A stretch of 32,282 bases of DNA from Cellvibrionaceae bacterium (GTDB lineage Bacteria > Pseudomonadota > Gammaproteobacteria > Pseudomonadales > Cellvibrionaceae). This document shows, piece after piece, positions 15,689 to 22,544 of the stretch. Position 1 is the first letter of the stretch. The number at the start of each line of letters is the position of its first letter. The stretch spans positions 1 to 32,282 of the forward strand of contig JAOXRT010000286.1 in the NCBI GenBank assembly GCA_025800365.1, read 5' to 3'. A program made the position numbers and the translations under genes. The notes under the pieces were generated by a model. That model did not search any database. It worked only from the letters and a program-made list of their open reading frames with translations, and was not told the origin of the DNA.

Positions 15689-16899
15689 GCTTCATAGCCA
15701 AATGGGTCGTCAACAGAATAGCTTGGCTCGGTAAACCAAACAGGCCCGTCTTCGCCCATGTAGAAATGATCCTCTAAGCGCACACCAAATTCACCAGGCA
15801 GCACTAACATCGGCTCATTGGAGAAAACCATACCCGGAGCTAAAGGAGTTTTATCCCCGCGAACTAAGTAAGGGCCTTCGTGAATATCGATACCGCAACC
15901 ATGCCCGGTGCGGTGAGGTAGACCCGGCAATTCATAGTCTGGGCCAAAGCCCGCTGCATCTAGGACTTCACGCGCAGCGTAATCGGCTACTTCACAGGCC
16001 TGCCCTAGCTGGGCGGCGGCAAATGCGGCGGCTTGTGCATCTTTTTCAACCTGCCAAGCCTGACGCTGACGATCAGTGGCTTCACCATAAGCGTAACTGC
16101 GGGTGATATCGGAGTTATAACCTTCGACAAGGCATCCTGTATCGATCAGCACCCAGTCGTTCTCTTGTAAAATTTGAGGATCTTTTACGCCATGGGGAAA
16201 GCTGCTGGCAAGGCCAAACAATACGATGCAGAAGGAGGAGCCGCTGGCGCCTACACGTTTATGGGCTTCATTAATAAACTGCGTGACCTCAGTAGTACTA
16301 ATGCCAGGGCGCAAGATCTTAGCCGCCGCTTTGTGCACTTCCAGTGTCATATCTTTCGCTCGCTGCATCAAAGCCAGTTCGGCTTTTGACTTTTGAGCGC
16401 GGCAGGCTGTGCTAACACTGGCACCGTTTACAATTTCGAGTTGAGGGTTGGCTTTGGCGATAGCGTCTACTTGAAAGAAGCCGGTGGAATCGTCAATACC
16501 GAGTTTGCCTGAATCAATACCTGCTTGTTTTAACACCTCGCCCAACAACTGATGGGGGCTTTCATGCTCATGCCAGCCATGAAACGGAGCATCGATCAGC
16601 ATAAAGTCCCTTAAAGAATTTTCTTCAAAGTGCGGTGCAATATAGTGAAGCTCGCCATTAGCCAGCAGTAGGGCGCCTACCAAACGTTCACTGGCATACC
16701 ACTTAAGGCCAGTGAAGTAATACAGATTTGTACCAGCATTTAGATAGCAGGCCTCTACACCCTGTGATTGCATGAGTTGGCAGGCACGCTGCTGGCGCTC
16801 GATAAATTCTTCTTTACTGATAGACACAATATCTGTCGTCATATTGCTCAGTTTTGCCAGTTCTACTTCGGGGCTCGAGCCACCTACGCCTATGGTCAT
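15685..16899 (-). CDS. M24-family metallopeptidase (Xaa-Pro aminopeptidase/dipeptidase type)
   Basis: Cytosolic pita-bread peptidase that removes or cleaves residues next to proline. An N-terminal creatinase-like domain (to about residue 170) precedes the catalytic domain. All five metal ligands can be placed (numbered from the first ATG, 16911): D257 and D268 in VLIDTG and NSDITRSY, H337 in RTGHGCG, E366 in SNEPML and E380 in VRLEDH. I chose ATG 16899 (404 aa) because GGAG lies six bases before it, whereas ATG 16911 has no binding site. It has no signal peptide. Its stop (CTA, 15685-15687) overlaps the convergent binding-protein stop in a shared CTAG. The exact substrate (Xaa-Pro dipeptides or longer peptides) is not determined. 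Confidence 0.9.
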   Translation of the reverse strand: MTIGVGGSSPEVELAKLSNMTTDIVSISKEEFIERQQRACQLMQSQGVEACYLNAGTNLYYFTGLKWYASERLVGALLLANGELHYIAPHFEENSLRDFMLIDAPFHGWHEHESPHQLLGEVLKQAGIDSGKLGIDDSTGFFQVDAIAKANPQLEIVNGASVSTACRAQKSKAELALMQRAKDMTLEVHKAAAKILRPGISTTEVTQFINEAHKRVGASGSSFCIVLFGLASSFPHGVKDPQILQENDWVLIDTGCLVEGYNSDITRSYAYGEATDRQRQAWQVEKDAQAAAFAAAQLGQACEVADYAAREVLDAAGFGPDYELPGLPHRTGHGCGIDIHEGPYLVRGDKTPLAPGMVFSNEPMLVLPGEFGVRLEDHFYMGEDGPVWFTEPSYSVDDPFGYEA

Positions 16900-17077
16900 G
16901 CTAATCTCCATGAGTATTTTTAGTTTAGGGCCTTATTATTATGTCTATCGGCAAAAAGGTGTAGCGGTTTTCTGCAGCCCCCTCCAAGTAGAATGCGGAA
17001 AAATTCGCTTCGACGGCATAAAATTTGGCTGGCCTAGGGTCTTGTTATGGAGAGGGAGGGAGTTGGAGAGCGGCTAT

Positions 17078-17121
17078 AGTAGGGTAACGGTGAGGCAAGA
17101 GTAGGGTAACGGTGGGGTAAG
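17078..17121. repeat. Tandem duplication of a 22-bp unit
   Basis: Two adjacent 22-bp copies, 17078-17099 and 17100-17121, begin AGTAGGGTAACGGTG and differ at two positions (A/G and C/T). They lie in the gap between the SMR exporter gene and the M24 peptidase gene, about 180-220 bp upstream of the peptidase start. It may be a recent slippage duplication or paired regulator sites. Confidence 0.75.
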
Positions 17122-17129
17122 AAAGGGTC

Positions 17130-17160
17130 TATACAAAGAGCCATCAAAGCTCTTTGTATA
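17130..17160 (-). terminator. 12-bp stem hairpin after the SMR gene
   Basis: TATACAAAGAGC (17130-17141) and GCTCTTTGTATA (17149-17160) are perfect 12-bp arms around a 7-base loop, 16 bp beyond the SMR stop. No clean T-run follows on the minus strand, so it may be an inefficient terminator or a 3' stabilising hairpin separating the SMR operon from the peptidase gene. Confidence 0.55.
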
Positions 17161-17176
17161 TTATCTGATCAGTGTC

Positions 17177-17506
17177 TTATTGCATTGTCATACTGGATTT
17201 CACGGTAATTAATAAGGTGCCTGCAAAAATTAATACGACACCACTTATTGCCGCCGTATCAAAACGCTGCTGCCAGATAAAGACCGACGCTATGCAGACT
17301 AAGGCGATACCGACTCCAGACCAAATTGCATAGGCTAGCCCAACATTCATGGATTTGAGCACAAATGCAAAAATAAGCCCAGACAAGGAATAAAAGAATA
17401 TCGAGCCCATGCCATACTCCCATTTCTCCCAGCCATTTGAGGCTTTTAATAACAGTGTGGCGCAAACTTCGGTGATAACGGCGGCGGCTAAGAATAGATA
17501 AGTCAT
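17177..17506 (-). CDS. SMR-family (EmrE/QacE type) multidrug exporter
   Basis: 109 residues, four transmembrane helices. Small multidrug resistance proteins exchange protons for cationic compounds as dimers in the inner membrane. The essential membrane glutamate is E13 in the ITEVCATLLLK stretch, close to E14 of EmrE, and AYAIWSGVG carries the signature tryptophan of the family. I chose ATG 17506 because it places this glutamate correctly; a TTG four codons upstream is possible. It begins about 40 bp after the DesR-like regulator stop on the same strand, so it is probably co-transcribed with and controlled by that two-component system. Substrate range (quaternary ammonium, guanidinium or polyamine) cannot be read. 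Confidence 0.93.
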   Translation of the reverse strand: MTYLFLAAAVITEVCATLLLKASNGWEKWEYGMGSIFFYSLSGLIFAFVLKSMNVGLAYAIWSGVGIALVCIASVFIWQQRFDTAAISGVVLIFAGTLLITVKSSMTMQ

Positions 17507-17519
17507 TTCTATGCTCAAT

Positions 17520-17544
17520 TTAAGGTCAGGATTAAGGTTAAGGT
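17520..17544. repeat. Three TTAAGGT heptamers in the regulator-SMR junction
   Basis: TTAAGGT occurs at 17520-17526, 17532-17538 and 17538-17544 (the last two share one T). They fill most of the gap between the DesR-like regulator stop and the SMR start. They could be a binding array or simple slippage. Confidence 0.5.
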
Positions 17545-17545
17545 T

Positions 17546-18148
17546 TTACAGCCAGCCTTTCTGCTTGGCGATTCTTGCCGCATCAATGCGGTTGCTGGCG
17601 TTAAGCTTAGCTATGGCTTCCGACAAATAATTGCGAACGGTACCTTCGGATAAAAATAGCTTTTCTGCGATTTCACTGGTCTTTAAACCTTCTCCGGCTA
17701 GGCGTAAGGCTTTGCGCTCCTTATCGCTTAGCGGGTCATTATCGCCAAGTGCACTTAAGGCTAGCTCTGGGTCGATAACGGTTTTACCCTGCATAATCTG
17801 TGAGATTGCCGCGAGCAAAGTTTCTGAGGGCGCCTCTTTTAAAATAAAACCACCGACACCCGCCTCGATCGCTCGTCGAATATAACCCGCGCGGGAGAAG
17901 GTAGTCATTATAGCCACTCGAATTTTTGGAAATTGCTGACGCAGCTTTTCCGCTAGCTCAAGCCCCGTCATATTGGGCATTTCAATATCGCTCAATACCA
18001 AATCAGGTTGCAGCTCTTCAATCATCTTCAAGGCTTGCAGGCCGTCTTCAGCTTGCCCAACCACCTCCAAACCTTCCTCCAGCTGAATTAGGGCGGCGAT
18101 AGCACCGCGCACCAAGGCTTGATCTTCAACAATTAAAACTTTAGTCAT
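17546..18148 (-). CDS. DesR-like NarL-family response regulator
   Basis: 200 residues. The receiver domain holds E8-D9, phospho-acceptor D54 in LVLSDIEMP, the Thr pair in IMTTFSRAGY and the Lys in FILKEAP. The LuxR-type helix-turn-helix (LSDKERKALRLAGEGLKTSE, then LSEGTVRNYLSEAIAKL) occupies about 138-195. Its start overlaps the kinase gene by 8 bp, so translation is coupled. The closest named family I recall is DesR, partner of membrane-fluidity sensor DesK; the target genes here are not known, but the adjacent SMR gene and the ATGAC-N4-GTCAT dyad upstream of the TPR gene suggest local autoregulation. Confidence 0.93.
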   Translation of the reverse strand: MTKVLIVEDQALVRGAIAALIQLEEGLEVVGQAEDGLQALKMIEELQPDLVLSDIEMPNMTGLELAEKLRQQFPKIRVAIMTTFSRAGYIRRAIEAGVGGFILKEAPSETLLAAISQIMQGKTVIDPELALSALGDNDPLSDKERKALRLAGEGLKTSEIAEKLFLSEGTVRNYLSEAIAKLNASNRIDAARIAKQKGWL

Positions 18149-19247
18149 TACTTATCTCTTTTCGAATAATCACAGAAGTGCCTTCCGGGCCTGCGCTAAT
18201 GCTGTAGTCGGCTGCAATGGCAGAGCAACGCTCTTGCATGCCTAAGGTTCCATTGCCGGGTTTTATCTCGGCGTTTTCGCCGTTGTCCCAGATACTCATA
18301 TATAGTTCAGCCTGCTCCTGCTTTAGACATAGGCGAGCTTTGTTACCTTTGCTGTGGCGTAAAATATTCGTGCAGGCTTCTTTCAATAGCAGAATAAAAG
18401 TGGTTTCGAGCTCGGGGCTTAAGATTGAATCCGCCTTGAGTTGATTGTCACACTCAGCTTCAAATCCGGCACTTGTTAGCCTCTCGCACATTAGTTTGAA
18501 CTCTGCGCCCAGGCCTGTTTTCTTTAAGCCGGAAACACTTTCGCGGACTTCGCTCAATGTGCTGCGACTTAGCTCTGCCACCTCGCCGATTTCTTTGGCA
18601 GCATTATCATGTTGACCAGCCTTTAACAATTTTTCAGCTAGGTCGGCTTTTAGTGCAATACTCGATAAGCTGTGTCCTAGTAGATCGTGCAAGTCACGGC
18701 TAATACGTTCACGCTCAGCGATGGTTGCCAATTGTTGAATCTGTTCTTGATCATTCGCTTCGGCGAAGCGGTGCAGTAAATCTTTACGTACGAAAACGGC
18801 GTTAATAAAAAGAGCTAGACTCAGAAATATCGCGATCCCCAAAAACATAAAGTCATAGTTGCGCAGCAAAGCGAAAGCAACGATCTCCGCAGCAATCGTC
18901 AAAGCAAGTATCCACAAGGCTTTAGGTAATGGGAAATAGTAAGCGGTAAGAAACATCGCAAAGCCGAACAGAGCGTTGCTGCCAGGCGTAAAGCTAGAAA
19001 CATAAAGGCAGCAAATGATCAGTGCTGCTATGGGGTAGATTGCATTTTTGGAATCGCTCTTTAAGCCCCAAAAATACAAACCGAGAAATACGGCATAGCT
19101 AACAAAGATTTTAATCCAGTCCGCTAGCTTCAAATACTCTGCCGACATAATGACAGGTAGGAAATAAAACAAGGAAAATAATAGTGAGATCATATTCCAC
19201 TTCTGCGCCCGAGGGGCAAAGAGCGAAGGCATATAGTCGTTTTTCAT
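18141..19247 (-). CDS. DesK-like membrane sensor histidine kinase
   Basis: 368 residues from ATG 19247, which has AAGGA six bases upstream; a GTG eight codons earlier has none. Residues about 20-155 form five or six membrane helices with short loops, as in DesK, which senses membrane state. ERERISRDLHDLLGHSLSSI carries phospho-acceptor H187 (HisKA_3), followed by an ATPase domain (LLLKEACTNILRHS, WDNGENAE, GTLGMQERC). It overlaps the regulator gene by 8 bp. A perfect hairpin separates it from the TPR gene upstream, so its expression may be lower than that gene's. Stimulus inferred as membrane or envelope stress, not shown. Confidence 0.92.
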   Translation of the reverse strand: MKNDYMPSLFAPRAQKWNMISLLFSLFYFLPVIMSAEYLKLADWIKIFVSYAVFLGLYFWGLKSDSKNAIYPIAALIICCLYVSSFTPGSNALFGFAMFLTAYYFPLPKALWILALTIAAEIVAFALLRNYDFMFLGIAIFLSLALFINAVFVRKDLLHRFAEANDQEQIQQLATIAERERISRDLHDLLGHSLSSIALKADLAEKLLKAGQHDNAAKEIGEVAELSRSTLSEVRESVSGLKKTGLGAEFKLMCERLTSAGFEAECDNQLKADSILSPELETTFILLLKEACTNILRHSKGNKARLCLKQEQAELYMSIWDNGENAEIKPGNGTLGMQERCSAIAADYSISAGPEGTSVIIRKEISND

Positions 19248-19300
19248 TCTGTTTCCTTGTTTTTGAAGCACATATTTTTAGGCATTGTGTAGACGCTGTA

Positions 19301-19327
19301 AAGTACCTTATCCGAGATAAGGTACTT
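19301..19327 (-). terminator. Perfect 12-bp hairpin between TPR and kinase genes
   Basis: AAGTACCTTATC (19301-19312) and GATAAGGTACTT (19316-19327) pair perfectly around CGA. On the minus strand only TTT follows, so termination is probably partial. It lies between the TPR gene stop and the kinase start and could set unequal expression of the two. Confidence 0.6.
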
Positions 19328-19349
19328 GTTCTCTAGAGAGTCGAAATTT

Positions 19350-20045
19350 TTACTGATGCTTTTCGATCAGCGAGCTGGCCCAGTAGAAGTTTGGCTCGAT
19401 AGCCACTGCAGCGCGCCAGTCATTCAGTGCTTTATTGCTCTCACCCAGTTCCATTTGTGCAAGGCCGCGCCATACATAAGCTTCTGCAAGACCCCAGTGG
19501 TAACCAGAGTCGCTGTCATCAGCATATTGATTGATGGCAGAGCTTAGTGACTTGATGGCTGTGGTCTTACTTCCGCCAAACAAAGTTGGGGTAAAGTAAT
19601 CGCTCACGCCTGACACTAAATTTACTCTTGGGTTTTCGGGGGCTAGCTCTTTCGCTTTGGCGATGCTTTTGCCAGCCTTAGGGCCGTAATACATACCTTT
19701 CATTGGGTTAAAGCCGATCTTGGTGCCGTAGATATGTCCCAATAGAGCCCAAGCTTCTGGGTTTTCAGGCTCTTCTGCCGTTAGACCTTCCATGGTTTCC
19801 ATGGCTTTGTCTAAGGCGGCGTTAGCGGCTTCGCTGTCAGCTTTTACATTAAAGCTTACCGCAAGGCGATAGTTGGCCAGTGCGCTATCATAACTGTCGC
19901 TGCTTTGGCTCAGTTCTTGTAGGCTGACGGTATCGAGGGCGCGAGCTGCGGCTTCGATGTCATTGATGGTAGCTTGGTCCGCTAGGATGCTCATGCTGTT
20001 AAGACTAAAGATACCAATAACCGTTGCTAAGATTTGCTTTTTCAT
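19350..20045 (-). CDS. Periplasmic TPR-repeat protein
   Basis: 231 residues with a signal peptide (MKKQILATVIGIFSLNSMSI, cleavage near LA-DQ at about 23). The mature protein has tetratricopeptide-like helices: YDSALANYRLAVSFN, PENPEAWALLGHIYGTKIGF, then AYVWRGLAQMELGESNKALN and DWRAAVAIEPNFYWA. TPR domains bind other proteins, so a periplasmic scaffold or sensor-accessory role is plausible. GGGAG seven bases before ATG supports the start. It is the first gene of the TPR-kinase-regulator-SMR series, with an ATGAC-N4-GTCAT dyad about 95 bp upstream. The precise function is unknown; TPR periplasmic proteins of this form are often annotated only by domain. Confidence 0.85.
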   Translation of the reverse strand: MKKQILATVIGIFSLNSMSILADQATINDIEAAARALDTVSLQELSQSSDSYDSALANYRLAVSFNVKADSEAANAALDKAMETMEGLTAEEPENPEAWALLGHIYGTKIGFNPMKGMYYGPKAGKSIAKAKELAPENPRVNLVSGVSDYFTPTLFGGSKTTAIKSLSSAINQYADDSDSGYHWGLAEAYVWRGLAQMELGESNKALNDWRAAVAIEPNFYWASSLIEKHQ

Positions 20046-20133
20046 AATGATCTCCCGAGGGCTGTTGTTTAATGTGGGATCAGTATGCTCAAGCTCAGCA
20101 AAAGTTTTTAGAGAGCTTTGTCAGGAGTTTTGG

Positions 20134-20147
20134 ATGACAAATGTCAT
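20134..20147. promoter_or_regulatory. ATGAC-N4-GTCAT dyad upstream of the TPR-DesKR operon
   Basis: ATGAC and GTCAT arms around AAAT, about 95 bp upstream of the TPR gene start. It is the second copy of the dyad seen at 9074-9087. Position fits an activator site for the DesR-like regulator encoded in the same operon; this is an inference. Confidence 0.45.
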
Positions 20148-20275
20148 AAGATGGAAAATGACTTAAATAGGCGGTGGCTAATTAGTGTCAACAGGCCTCT
20201 GAAGGGGGGGGTAAGATGGAGGCACCCTAGTATTGAAGTCGGGGAAGGCAGTGCGAATCTACCCTCCCCATAGCT

Positions 20276-21337
20276 TTAGCTCGCGGCGCGTAGGCCTTCA
20301 GTAGGGTTAAAGCGTTGCTCAGCAACCTGATCAGCGACAAGATTGGTCGGTAAGCCTTGCTCTTGGGCGCGTCCGAAGATCTCTTCTAAAGTGTGCGCAA
20401 TAGTATCGACGTGGGCTAGCATTTCCTCGCGACTCTTACCCTCACGCTGGTAGGCGATATCAATGATACCGCCGGCATTCAAAACGTAATCCGGAGTGTA
20501 CAGAATACCTTTTTCTAATAGGGTTTCAGCAACCTGCGCCTGTGCCAGCTGGTTATTGGCGGCGCCAGCGATGACTTTGGCCTGCAGCTCTTGCACGGTA
20601 TCTTGATTAATGCTGCCGCCTAAAGCGCAGGGGGCAAACACATCGGCTTGCACGCCGTAAATTTCAGTGGGGGCAACCACGGTAGCGCCAAGTTGTTCTG
20701 CAGCGCGCTCGCTATTTTGGGCGAAGATGTCGCTAACGATAAGCTCAGCTCCGGCTTCTTTTAGATGTCGAGCCAAATGAAAGCCAACATTCCCAACGCC
20801 CTGAATAGCGACTTTTAAGCCAGTCAGATCGCTTTGGCCGAAGCGATGCTTCACGGCGGCCTTCAAGCCCACAAAAGTGCCGTAAGCCGTAGTAGGGGAG
20901 GGATCACCACCGTGCTCACCTTCGGGGTTAATCCCGGCAACGTAGTCCGTGCTACGAGAGATGACTTCCATATCGGGTACCGAGGTGCCCGAGTCTTCGG
21001 CGGTAATATAGGCACCGGAAAGACCGTTAATATATTCCCCCAATGCTAGCAGCATGGCTTCGCTCTTATCGGCGCGTGGATCGCCAATAATGACGCATTT
21101 ACCGCCGCCCAATTTTAGACCTGCAACGGCAGACTTATAAGTCATACCCTTAGATAGGCGCAGCACATCGGTGAGTGCATGTTGAAAAGAGGCGTAGGGC
21201 CACATACGACATCCGCCCAGCGATGGGCCAAGATTGGTATTGTGGATAGCAACAATGGCTTTTAGGCCGGATTGTGGGTGGTTAAAAAACGCCACCTGCT
21301 CATGTTGGTCAAAGTCTGGATGGTCAAAAACAGACAT
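20276..21337 (-). CDS. ldh: Leucine dehydrogenase (Glu/Leu/Phe/Val dehydrogenase family)
   Basis: 353 residues. NAD-dependent oxidative deamination of leucine and other branched-chain amino acids to 2-oxo acids. Catalytic lysines K68 (GMTYKSA) and K80 (LGGGKCV) sit at the same numbers as in Bacillus leucine dehydrogenase as I recall it. GVGNVG in the second domain is the Rossmann NAD loop, and DPSPTTAYG is typical of the family. GAGG precedes the ATG. It is divergent from an Lrp-type regulator gene with a 29-bp imperfect palindrome between them, which suggests amino-acid-responsive control. Leucine is preferred over phenylalanine or glutamate from length and overall text; the substrate is not proven. 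Confidence 0.9.
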   Translation of the reverse strand: MSVFDHPDFDQHEQVAFFNHPQSGLKAIVAIHNTNLGPSLGGCRMWPYASFQHALTDVLRLSKGMTYKSAVAGLKLGGGKCVIIGDPRADKSEAMLLALGEYINGLSGAYITAEDSGTSVPDMEVISRSTDYVAGINPEGEHGGDPSPTTAYGTFVGLKAAVKHRFGQSDLTGLKVAIQGVGNVGFHLARHLKEAGAELIVSDIFAQNSERAAEQLGATVVAPTEIYGVQADVFAPCALGGSINQDTVQELQAKVIAGAANNQLAQAQVAETLLEKGILYTPDYVLNAGGIIDIAYQREGKSREEMLAHVDTIAHTLEEIFGRAQEQGLPTNLVADQVAEQRFNPTEGLRAAS

Positions 21338-21467
21338 AGTCTCGCCTCATTCTTTCTAATTCGTTGTTCTGATTGATGTCGAGCTTAATGGGCTCGCACA
21401 GGCCTCAAATATAGTCCTATCGAGATGTAAAATTTATGCCTTTATTTAGAAAATACGGTATTTGTGT

Positions 21468-21496
21468 GAATAATAATTACCCTAATTATATTATTC
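21468..21496. promoter_or_regulatory. AT-rich imperfect palindrome between ldh and the Lrp gene
   Basis: GAATAATAATTA (21468-21479) and TAATTATATTATTC (21483-21496) pair around CCC, with a 2-base insertion in the right arm. It lies in the 289-bp gap between divergent genes. A length of about 15 bp per half and AT-rich arms suit an Lrp-family operator; assignment is by position. Confidence 0.5.
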
Positions 21497-21626
21497 AGGT
21501 ATAAAATATTCCCTGTTGCTGTGGGCGCGGCTTTAAAAGATACTTCCATATGCAAAAATCTAGATTGCTTGCGGGACCTGCCTTCTTTATAGCTAGGCTT
21601 TGGGTAAATTGATAAAAGGGGTAAAC

Positions 21627-22094
21627 GTGGATCTCGATAAAGTTGACCGTAAGATACTCAAGCTTATTCAGCGCGATGCCAGCTTGACGGCCTCAGAAAT
21701 CGCCGAGCGGGTAAACCTCTCTCAGCCGCCTTGCTGGCGCCGAATAAAAAGGCTTGAAGAGGCCGGTTATATTAGGGCGAGAGTAGGGCTGCTTAATCGA
21801 CAAATGCTGGGCTTAAACACTGTCATCTATACCGAAGTTAAGCTTACCGCCAATGGCCGACAGGAGTTGCATGCCTTTGAGGAGCGAATTCGAGAAGTGG
21901 ATGAAGTGACGGAGTGTTATGTGATGCTAGGGCGGGTGGATTTTCTATTGCGCATTGTCACTAAAGATATGGAGCACTACGAGCGTTTGTATCGTGATGT
22001 TTTATCCCAACTGCCAGGGGTGCAAGAATTCAACTCTAGTGTGGCGATGAGTGAAATTAAATTGAGCACAGAGCTGCCCTTGGATGCAGTTTAA
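21627..22094 (+). CDS. Lrp/AsnC-family transcriptional regulator
   Basis: 155 residues from GTG 21627. GGGG five bases upstream supports this start, and the protein then begins with the usual LDKVDRKILKLIQRDA text; a TTG at 21600 would add nine unusual residues. The helix-turn-helix (TASEIAERVNLSQPPCWRRI at about 20-40) is followed by an alpha-beta RAM ligand domain (TECYVMLGRVDFLLRIV). It probably controls the divergent leucine dehydrogenase gene in response to leucine or another amino acid. Its stop overlaps that of the convergent FosA-like gene in a shared TTAA. Confidence 0.93.
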   Translation: MDLDKVDRKILKLIQRDASLTASEIAERVNLSQPPCWRRIKRLEEAGYIRARVGLLNRQMLGLNTVIYTEVKLTANGRQELHAFEERIREVDEVTECYVMLGRVDFLLRIVTKDMEHYERLYRDVLSQLPGVQEFNSSVAMSEIKLSTELPLDAV

Positions 22095-22504
22095 AGCTTT
22101 GGCTTTGAGCCCTTCACTGCTTGCTGGTGGCTTGTGATGGAAGCAAGGCGGCTTTGCAGGCTGCCAACATGCAATTCAAGTTGATGTCCGTCTGGATCTA
22201 AAAAGTAAAAGGAATCGCCTTCGCTGCTATTGTCTTGCCACTGTTGGACATTGGCAGCCTGCAATTTCTCTTGCCAACTATCAAAATCTTCTTGGGCTAC
22301 GTTAAAAGCTAAATGGTTATAGGCTTGCGGCGCAGCCTGGTAGTTTTCCTTTTCTATAAGGCAAAACCATAAATTACCACAGCTTAAGTATGCGCCCTTA
22401 TCCCAGCGGTGATCGATATCAAACTGCAGTAGGCCATGATAAAAAATAAGGGATTTTTCGAGGCTACTGCAGCTTAAGGTAATATGATTTAAACCGGTGA
22501 TCAT
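22091..22504 (-). CDS. FosA-like VOC metalloenzyme (fosfomycin glutathione transferase family)
   Basis: 137 residues of the vicinal-oxygen-chelate superfamily, closest in text to FosA, which adds glutathione to fosfomycin using Mn(II). Metal ligands align at identical numbers: H7, H64 and E110. Of the substrate residues I recall for Pseudomonas FosA, T9, W46, S94, S98, Y100 and R119 are kept, but K90, which contacts the phosphonate, is Q90 here (WQDNSSEGDSFYFLDPDGH). So it may act weakly on fosfomycin or on a different epoxide or electrophile. Start ATG 22502-22504 lies at the end of a 14-bp triplication after the threonine dehydratase gene, with which it is co-directional. Confidence 0.85.
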   Translation of the reverse strand: MITGLNHITLSCSSLEKSLIFYHGLLQFDIDHRWDKGAYLSCGNLWFCLIEKENYQAAPQAYNHLAFNVAQEDFDSWQEKLQAANVQQWQDNSSEGDSFYFLDPDGHQLELHVGSLQSRLASITSHQQAVKGSKPKL

Positions 22505-22544
22505 AGTTATGTAGACATAGTTATTTAGGCATAGTTATTTAGTC
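22503..22544 (-). repeat. 14-bp triplication forming a start/stop ladder
   Basis: Three tandem 14-bp copies, on the minus strand ATGACTAAATAACT, ATGCCTAAATAACT and ATGTCTACATAACT (to within 2 bases), end at the FosA-like ATG. The first copy encodes the last residues of threonine dehydratase (M-T-K-stop). The next two are complete mini-frames, M-P-K-stop (22521-22532) and M-S-T-stop (22507-22518). Each stop is two bases from the next ATG. Confidence 0.9.

Noticed and set aside
20204-20211. Run of eight G as a phase-variable tract
   Set aside because: It is intergenic, more than 150 bp from the TPR start and not placed between recognisable promoter elements. No evidence of a switch.
22503-22544. 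CRISPR-like array or iteron origin
   Set aside because: Copies are directly adjacent with no spacers and encode stop and start codons of flanking genes. The simplest description is a tandem duplication.
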